Shown here in pieces: positions 60,377 through 64,000 of a stretch of 64,000 nucleotides of DNA; the first letter of the stretch is position 1, and the number at the start of each line of letters is the position of its first letter. This DNA comes from Bradyrhizobium septentrionale (GTDB taxonomy: Bacteria; Pseudomonadota; Alphaproteobacteria; Rhizobiales; Xanthobacteraceae): contig NZ_CP088284.1 of the NCBI RefSeq assembly GCF_011516645.4, forward strand, positions 124,001-188,000, in the 5' to 3' direction. The translations under genes and the position numbers were made by a program. The notes under the pieces were generated by a model that did not search any database, was not told where the DNA came from, and was given only the letters and a program-made list of their open reading frames with translations.

Positions 60377-60590
60377 CACGCGGCGACACTTTGTCGGGGA
60401 ACGCATTCCCAGGCTCTCTGACGCAATTATATCGGACTCTAATCCCGCACAACCTTGACGCAAAAATTGCGACCAAAAGTAGCGCGCTGGCAAGCGCCCT
60501 ACGCGCTGCGCAGGATTCTGTCTCGTTCACCGTTTCCCGCTTCTTCGCGATGTACTCGGCGATCTCGGCAAGATCTTCGCGCCCGGACAT
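60377..60590 (-). CDS. Possible small membrane protein
   Basis: From ATG 60590: MSGREDLAEIAEYIAKKRET, VNETESCAARRALASALLLV, AIFASRLCGIRVRYN, with a likely transmembrane helix. The end overlaps the IS6 remnant (frame runs to 60363). Weak evidence; no family recognised. Confidence 0.35.
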
Positions 60591-60603
60591 GTAGGCAGGG
60601 ACC

Positions 60604-60814
60604 ATGTCCTGCAGATGCGCCAGGATTCGGAAGAAGGTCGGACTGACGCAGGAGGGATTTGCCCTGCGCTTCTCTGTAAAGCTGGCCGATCCTGCGAGAT
60701 CGGCAGCAAGGGCAATATGCTCCTGATCAGACCGAGCGCGCCTATTTGACGATTATCGACCGTGATCCGGTCGCGGTGGAGCGCCCGCTCCCGCAAGAGT
60801 GTGAAGCCGCCTGA
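60604..60814 (+). pseudogene. XRE-family antitoxin remnant
   Basis: ARIRKKVGLTQEGFALRFSV (frame 1) and PDQTERAYLTIIDRDPVAVE (frame 2) together match the typical antitoxin IRKKLGLTQEEFAARF...EPDQxARAYLxxIxRDPxAVExAL. The helix-turn-helix middle is deleted or shifted. The stop is at 60814. Its toxin partner is not visible. Confidence 0.6.
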
Positions 60815-60931
60815 GTGGCAGGCACAGCGGCCGACTCAGACACCCGGCAAACCATACATCCGAGCCTGCCGGCTATTTTTCGTTGACGGTCGAAGTGTGG
60901 CCATCGAGGCCGATCGCCGCGTGCTCGGCCT

Positions 60932-61021
60932 TCACGGCATAGCGCCAAACCAAATCGCAAGCGCGAAGACGACCAAGAGGGAGACAGCGATGATCGCTTC
61001 ACGGGCCGACATTCGCTTCAT
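60932..61021 (-). CDS. Possible 29-residue membrane peptide
   Basis: MKRMSAREAIIAVSLLVVFA, LAIWFGAMP: a basic N-terminus and one transmembrane helix, with GGAGAGG upstream. Small hydrophobic peptides of this form occur in rhizobia, but this one may be chance. Confidence 0.35.
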   Translation of the reverse strand: MKRMSAREAIIAVSLLVVFALAIWFGAMP

Positions 61022-61547
61022 GGGCGTACGCCTCTCCGCGGGGATCAAAGTCCCGGCAGGTTGCACACCCCCGCCGAGGGTTGCAACCTACCGAAAGCGG
61101 TAGACCGAGCGGACATGGCCCGCGCGGCCCAGCTAATGCTCAAATGAAAAAGGGCTTATACTGTTACTTCACCTTACCGCCTCTCGGCTCAATGTGTCGC
61201 AGCACGGATGCTCCGAGTTCCTGGGTTTGCTTGTTCGATAGCTTGCTCGGCGTGGCCGTCGCAACGCCTGCAAGGCGCTTGATCTTCGATGAAGTGATTG
61301 GGTGTACGGTCTTGAAGGGCGAGGTAGACGGTGGCTTTTTGGCCATCTGGCATTCTCCGACTGGGTTGAACGAATCGTCAGAGTATACCTTCTCGCGAGC
61401 ACAATCGGCAGTCATCCCGCAGCGGCCTGCAACGACCGGGACCGGAAAAAGCCAATATGGCGTCGGCAACTCTACTGCCAGCATGCTGGGTCGGAAGACG
61501 CGTTGCTCACTCTCGCACCCAACCCTCGGCTTGCCCGCGCCCTCGAC
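61022..61547. other. Stretch without supported gene
   Basis: Long frames cross this region on both strands without natural composition. It precedes an IS5 fragment and is probably decayed. Confidence 0.4.
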
Positions 61548-61632
61548 TGTCACATATTGCGGGACGTTGTTGACCGCACCGAGACACTCACCGGCTGTGC
61601 AATCGAGCGCGCTTATTACGAAGCGGGTGACC
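61548..61632 (+). pseudogene. IS5-type transposase fragment
   Basis: HILRDVVDRTETLTGCAIER matches residues HTLRDVIDRTETLTGCAIEC of the transposase at 48799-50145. Only about 28 codons are recognisable. Confidence 0.75.
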
Positions 61633-61636
61633 CAAG

Positions 61637-61800
61637 GCGTGGCTGAGTGCAAGCGAGCCTTGGCCCTGGATCACAATCTGGCTGATGCTCACGAGATGAT
61701 GGGCATCGCGAAAGCCTGTATGGGTTGCAGCGCCGGTACCGAGTCGCACGTCAACGAAGCATTCACAATCGATCCGTCATTGAAGGGACCTAGTATATTA
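61637..61800 (+). pseudogene. TPR-region remnant, cyclase-like
   Basis: VAECKRALALDHNLADAHEM, MGIAKACMGCSAGTESHVNE and AFTIDPS form two tetratricopeptide repeats of the type found at the C-terminus of rhizobial adenylate/guanylate cyclases. No catalytic domain is nearby. Fused by chance to the IS5 fragment. Confidence 0.55.
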
Positions 61801-62392
61801 GCGGTCGGCAGATTGCTCGCAAGCAGCCACAAAGTGATTCCGCGGCAGATTCCAAAAGCGCCCTTTGCCAGAATGGCGGGGAAGGCGGCCATTCTGATCA
61901 GCAAGGCGGTTGAGAGTCGCGCGAACTTGAAGAGTTCATGACGCCACGACCGTTCCTCCTGATCGTGTTATAGTGATCGGATGGTTCCACAACTTGGCTC
62001 CCGACCACCTCTGTCCCCCGAGCTTTAGGTGGTGTGTAGTCGACGGGACCGTCGAGTTGTATCGAAGAGAAGGACTGCAAGGCGCCTACCAGGATCGGGG
62101 GGCACCTAATTCACTGCCGTTGTCTGAGCTGGCTTGTAGCGTTGCATATCCTCCAGGAGAAACTCGAGTGGCAAACGCGCCCGCATTCGTTGCATTAACA
62201 AGATAGAAAGAACGACACCCCACGAAAGAGTTAAGCGAGCACAGATATCCTCGGTTGATAAATGGCGCCACAGGGGGACCGCATTTTTGGCAGTCAGGAT
62301 TTCCACACCCGCGGAGCGAGGGGATGTGCAATTGCGTTGACGCCTGCCAGAAGTCGATCGATGGTTGAGAGAGTAAAAAATGGTAGCTGTTA
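61801..62392. other. Stretch with one doubtful small frame
   Basis: A minus-strand frame at 62106-62306 (MEILTAKNAVPLWRHLSTED, ICARLTLSWGVVLSILLMQR) has a plausible hydrophobic helix but no support otherwise. No other gene is seen. Confidence 0.35.
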
Positions 62393-62770
62393 GTGAAAAT
62401 AGTCACTATCGATCCTGCGAAGAAGCGCATTGCAGTCGAGGACGTAACCCACGACGCGCTCGGGCGCTTTTGCGGTGCGACCCGCGGCGTGGTCGCAAAG
62501 CTCCCGAATGCTGACGTGGTCCTTGCTGCCGACGGTCGACAATCCGAGGCTGGCTTTTCGATTGGAGGCCCGAAAGCGATCCGCGGCCCGGCGATACTTC
62601 TCGGAAAAAGGGCGGAATTCGGCCAACGCGTTCCAGCGAAATCAACCGTCGAGACTCTCGAAAAGCTCGTTCGCTGGCTCGATCCGGAACCCGTTCCGCG
62701 CGCACTTTCGGGCGAGATGATCACGGCGATCCTCATCGGTCGCGACAATGGACGGCCCCGCGGCAGGTGA
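62393..62770 (+). CDS. Hypothetical protein (125 aa)
   Basis: GTG 62393 reads MKIVTIDPAKKRIAVEDVTH, VVAKLPNADVVLAADGRQSE, AGFSIGGPKAIRGPAILLGK, TVETLEKLVRWLDPEP. A beta-rich small protein with natural composition; no family recognised and no clear operon partner. Confidence 0.6.
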   Translation: MKIVTIDPAKKRIAVEDVTHDALGRFCGATRGVVAKLPNADVVLAADGRQSEAGFSIGGPKAIRGPAILLGKRAEFGQRVPAKSTVETLEKLVRWLDPEPVPRALSGEMITAILIGRDNGRPRGR

Positions 62771-62830
62771 ATGCACCGTGCGGTGATGCAAACCCGGCGT
62801 GGGGGCGCCATGATGGCTCGGATGCCGTGC

Positions 62831-63508
62831 CTATGCATCAAGCTCCAAGTAGCGCATCACACGGCGCGCACTTTGCAGTTCCCGGAATTTAGCAAACACG
62901 AGATGAAGACGGGCGCGCACCTCCTCATCCGGATTGAGAACAATTGTGCCCGCTCGATCGTAGGCGAGCCCGGCCGGCAGCGGCAGCCGCAGTTCGCCCC
63001 GCGCCGCCTTCTGCCGTTCCCCTTGGTGAAGGCGCATCCGAAGCTGATGCAGCTCCGCCTCGCTCATGATGCCGGACAGGCCCAACAGCAGGCGGTCGTG
63101 ATAGGCGCGCGGATCGTAAAGCCGCTCGCCATCCGCAATCAGCACGCCAAATACCGAGCACAGTTCGAGAAGCTGATGCCAGTCCCGGTTATTGCGGGCC
63201 AAGCGCGAAGCGTCGAGACTCACCACGAGACCGGCGTTGCCAAGGCCGATCTCGGCAATGAGCTTCTGGAAACCATGACGGTCCACGCCGCCAGCACCGG
63301 ATTTGCCCAGATCCTCGTCAATCACCTGGACGCGCTCGGGCGGCCAGCCCAGACCGATGGCGCGATCGACAAGGCGGTACTGCAGCTCGGTGCTCTCCTG
63401 ATGCTGGCGCACCTGGTTCACGGATGACTGCCGCACGTAGACATAGGCCAACTTGGCTCGGTGAGCCGTCGTGAGCCGCTCGTCAGCGACGGTCGAGCTG
63501 ATCAGCAC
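62831..63508 (-). CDS. Serine recombinase, truncated at the C-terminus
   Basis: 225 aa. The resolvase catalytic domain is complete: AKLAYVYVRQSSVNQVRQHQ (nucleophile Ser in YVRQSS), LVVSLDASRLARNNRDWHQL (Arg motif), LLGLSGIMSEAELHQLRMRL (E helix). It continues into the recombinase domain (GLAYDRAGTIVLNPDEEVRA) and stops at RVMRYLELDA, where homologues known to me run on for several hundred residues. It is therefore likely the remains of a large serine integrase or transposon recombinase. Its start overlaps the small upstream gene. Confidence 0.82.
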   Translation of the reverse strand: MLISSTVADERLTTAHRAKLAYVYVRQSSVNQVRQHQESTELQYRLVDRAIGLGWPPERVQVIDEDLGKSGAGGVDRHGFQKLIAEIGLGNAGLVVSLDASRLARNNRDWHQLLELCSVFGVLIADGERLYDPRAYHDRLLLGLSGIMSEAELHQLRMRLHQGERQKAARGELRLPLPAGLAYDRAGTIVLNPDEEVRARLHLVFAKFRELQSARRVMRYLELDA

Positions 63509-63635
63509 GACCCAGTCCCCTTCCGGGCGTGCCGGGGATCGCTTGCATTCGCCGCATCAGCGCGGCGATCGTTTGAGCAATCTGGGTTTGCGTCGCGGTC
63601 GACAGATTCGGCCAGAGGCGCGGAATGTCGGCCAT
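63483..63635 (-). CDS. Small protein upstream of the serine recombinase
   Basis: From ATG 63635: MADIPRLWPNLSTATQTQIA, QTIAALMRRMQAIPGTPGRG, LGRADQLDRR. A helical protein of 50 aa; the frame extends further upstream. It overlaps the recombinase start by 26 bases. I recall similar small proteins between DUF5372 and recombinase genes in rhizobia. Confidence 0.55.
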   Translation of the reverse strand: MADIPRLWPNLSTATQTQIAQTIAALMRRMQAIPGTPGRGLGRADQLDRR

Positions 63636-63987
63636 CGGACGGCCGGATGGATTTGCCAACGTTGGCAGGGGTCGATACGCAACGCGACCTGGGAGCGGTC
63701 GGTGGGTCATCGCGAATCACCTTCTCGTCGAGAAGGCTCAGACTCGCGCTCAAATGTTGCATCAATGGGATCAGCGTACGTGCGCTGATGCGCGGCAGAT
63801 CGGCGGCGTTCGGACCAGAAGTTATTGTCTCGGCAAGATCGGTCGACGCGATGCGAACCGCCCGCGGCCGGCCGTCCGGCAGCGCGACAACGACATAGGC
63901 GGGACCGCGCCCCGACCGCTCCTTCAGCACCTCAACCCGGTGCCCAAAAAGAAAATGATGCGGGTCAGTGATCGTAACGTGAGACAC
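63502..63987 (-). CDS. DUF5372-like protein, possibly frameshifted at its 3' end
   Basis: MSHVTITDPHHFLFGHRVEV, YVVVALPDGRPRAVRIASTD and ISARTLIPLMQHLSASLSLL match the small DUF5372-type proteins that precede serine recombinases in mobile elements. The last 65 codons look out of frame and cover the small gene at 63483-63635, so the natural end is probably nearer 63690. It begins 13 bases from the window edge; upstream context is not visible. Confidence 0.6.
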   Translation of the reverse strand: MSHVTITDPHHFLFGHRVEVLKERSGRGPAYVVVALPDGRPRAVRIASTDLAETITSGPNAADLPRISARTLIPLMQHLSASLSLLDEKVIRDDPPTAPRSRCVSTPANVGKSIRPSDGRHSAPLAESVDRDANPDCSNDRRADAANASDPRHARKGTGSC

Positions 63988-64000
63988 GACCCGCTCGAGA

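Overview
The window looks like an accessory or genomic-island segment of an alphaproteobacterium. Bradyrhizobium or a close relative is the best guess, inferred from the GC-rich rhizobial codon use, the mix of IS66, IS3, IS5, IS21, IS256 and ISNCY elements, and the phasin, CbtA-type and serine-recombinase genes. No housekeeping operon is present, and a large share of the sequence is insertion sequences, introns nested in them, and decayed genes.

Left part (1-16.3 kb): a partial IS66 element; a two-gene minus-strand unit with a HEPN-like protein; a frameshifted PD-(D/E)XK-like gene followed by a truncated patatin; an exported oxidative cluster (heme-motif protein, two small proteins, Tat-exported tyrosinase, subtilisin-like protease); and an abiE toxin-antitoxin locus whose toxin gene is split by an IS66 copy with a perfect 8-bp target duplication. 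A tRNA-fMet-like sequence follows.

Middle part (16.3-28 kb): two accessory operons carry the main interest. The first encodes a trypsin-like protease and a gingipain/caspase-like protease, both without signal peptides, plus a small overlapping protein. After a decayed Xre/RES toxin-antitoxin pair comes a tightly overlapping five-gene operon: ferritin-like protein, a LodA-like quinoprotein split into two polypeptides, a QhpD-type radical SAM/SPASM maturase and a LodB/QhpG-type flavoprotein. Together these predict a new combination of machinery for a protein-derived tryptophylquinone cofactor. This is my best candidate for an undescribed system.

28-46.5 kb is mostly nested mobile DNA. One IS66 element (28034-32633) carries a group II intron in antisense inside tnpC. 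Another (34644-40355) carries a sense-oriented group II intron inside tnpC, and that intron carries an IS3 element. A third IS66 (43973-46539) sits in the end of an IS3 remnant that has cut a cobalt-transporter (cbtA) gene. All three have intact 8-bp target duplications.

Right part (46.5-64 kb): small and partly decayed genes, including a winged-helix-like regulator with a decayed second copy, exported RidA, an IS5 element, a globin with a zinc-ribbon partner, a diheme RoxA/peroxidase-like protein, a pentapeptide-like protein and a phasin. A second identical copy of the IS3 element follows in inverted orientation, then remnants of IS6, IS5 and an XRE antitoxin, and finally a truncated serine recombinase. 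All functions are read from motifs by eye; no database search was possible.
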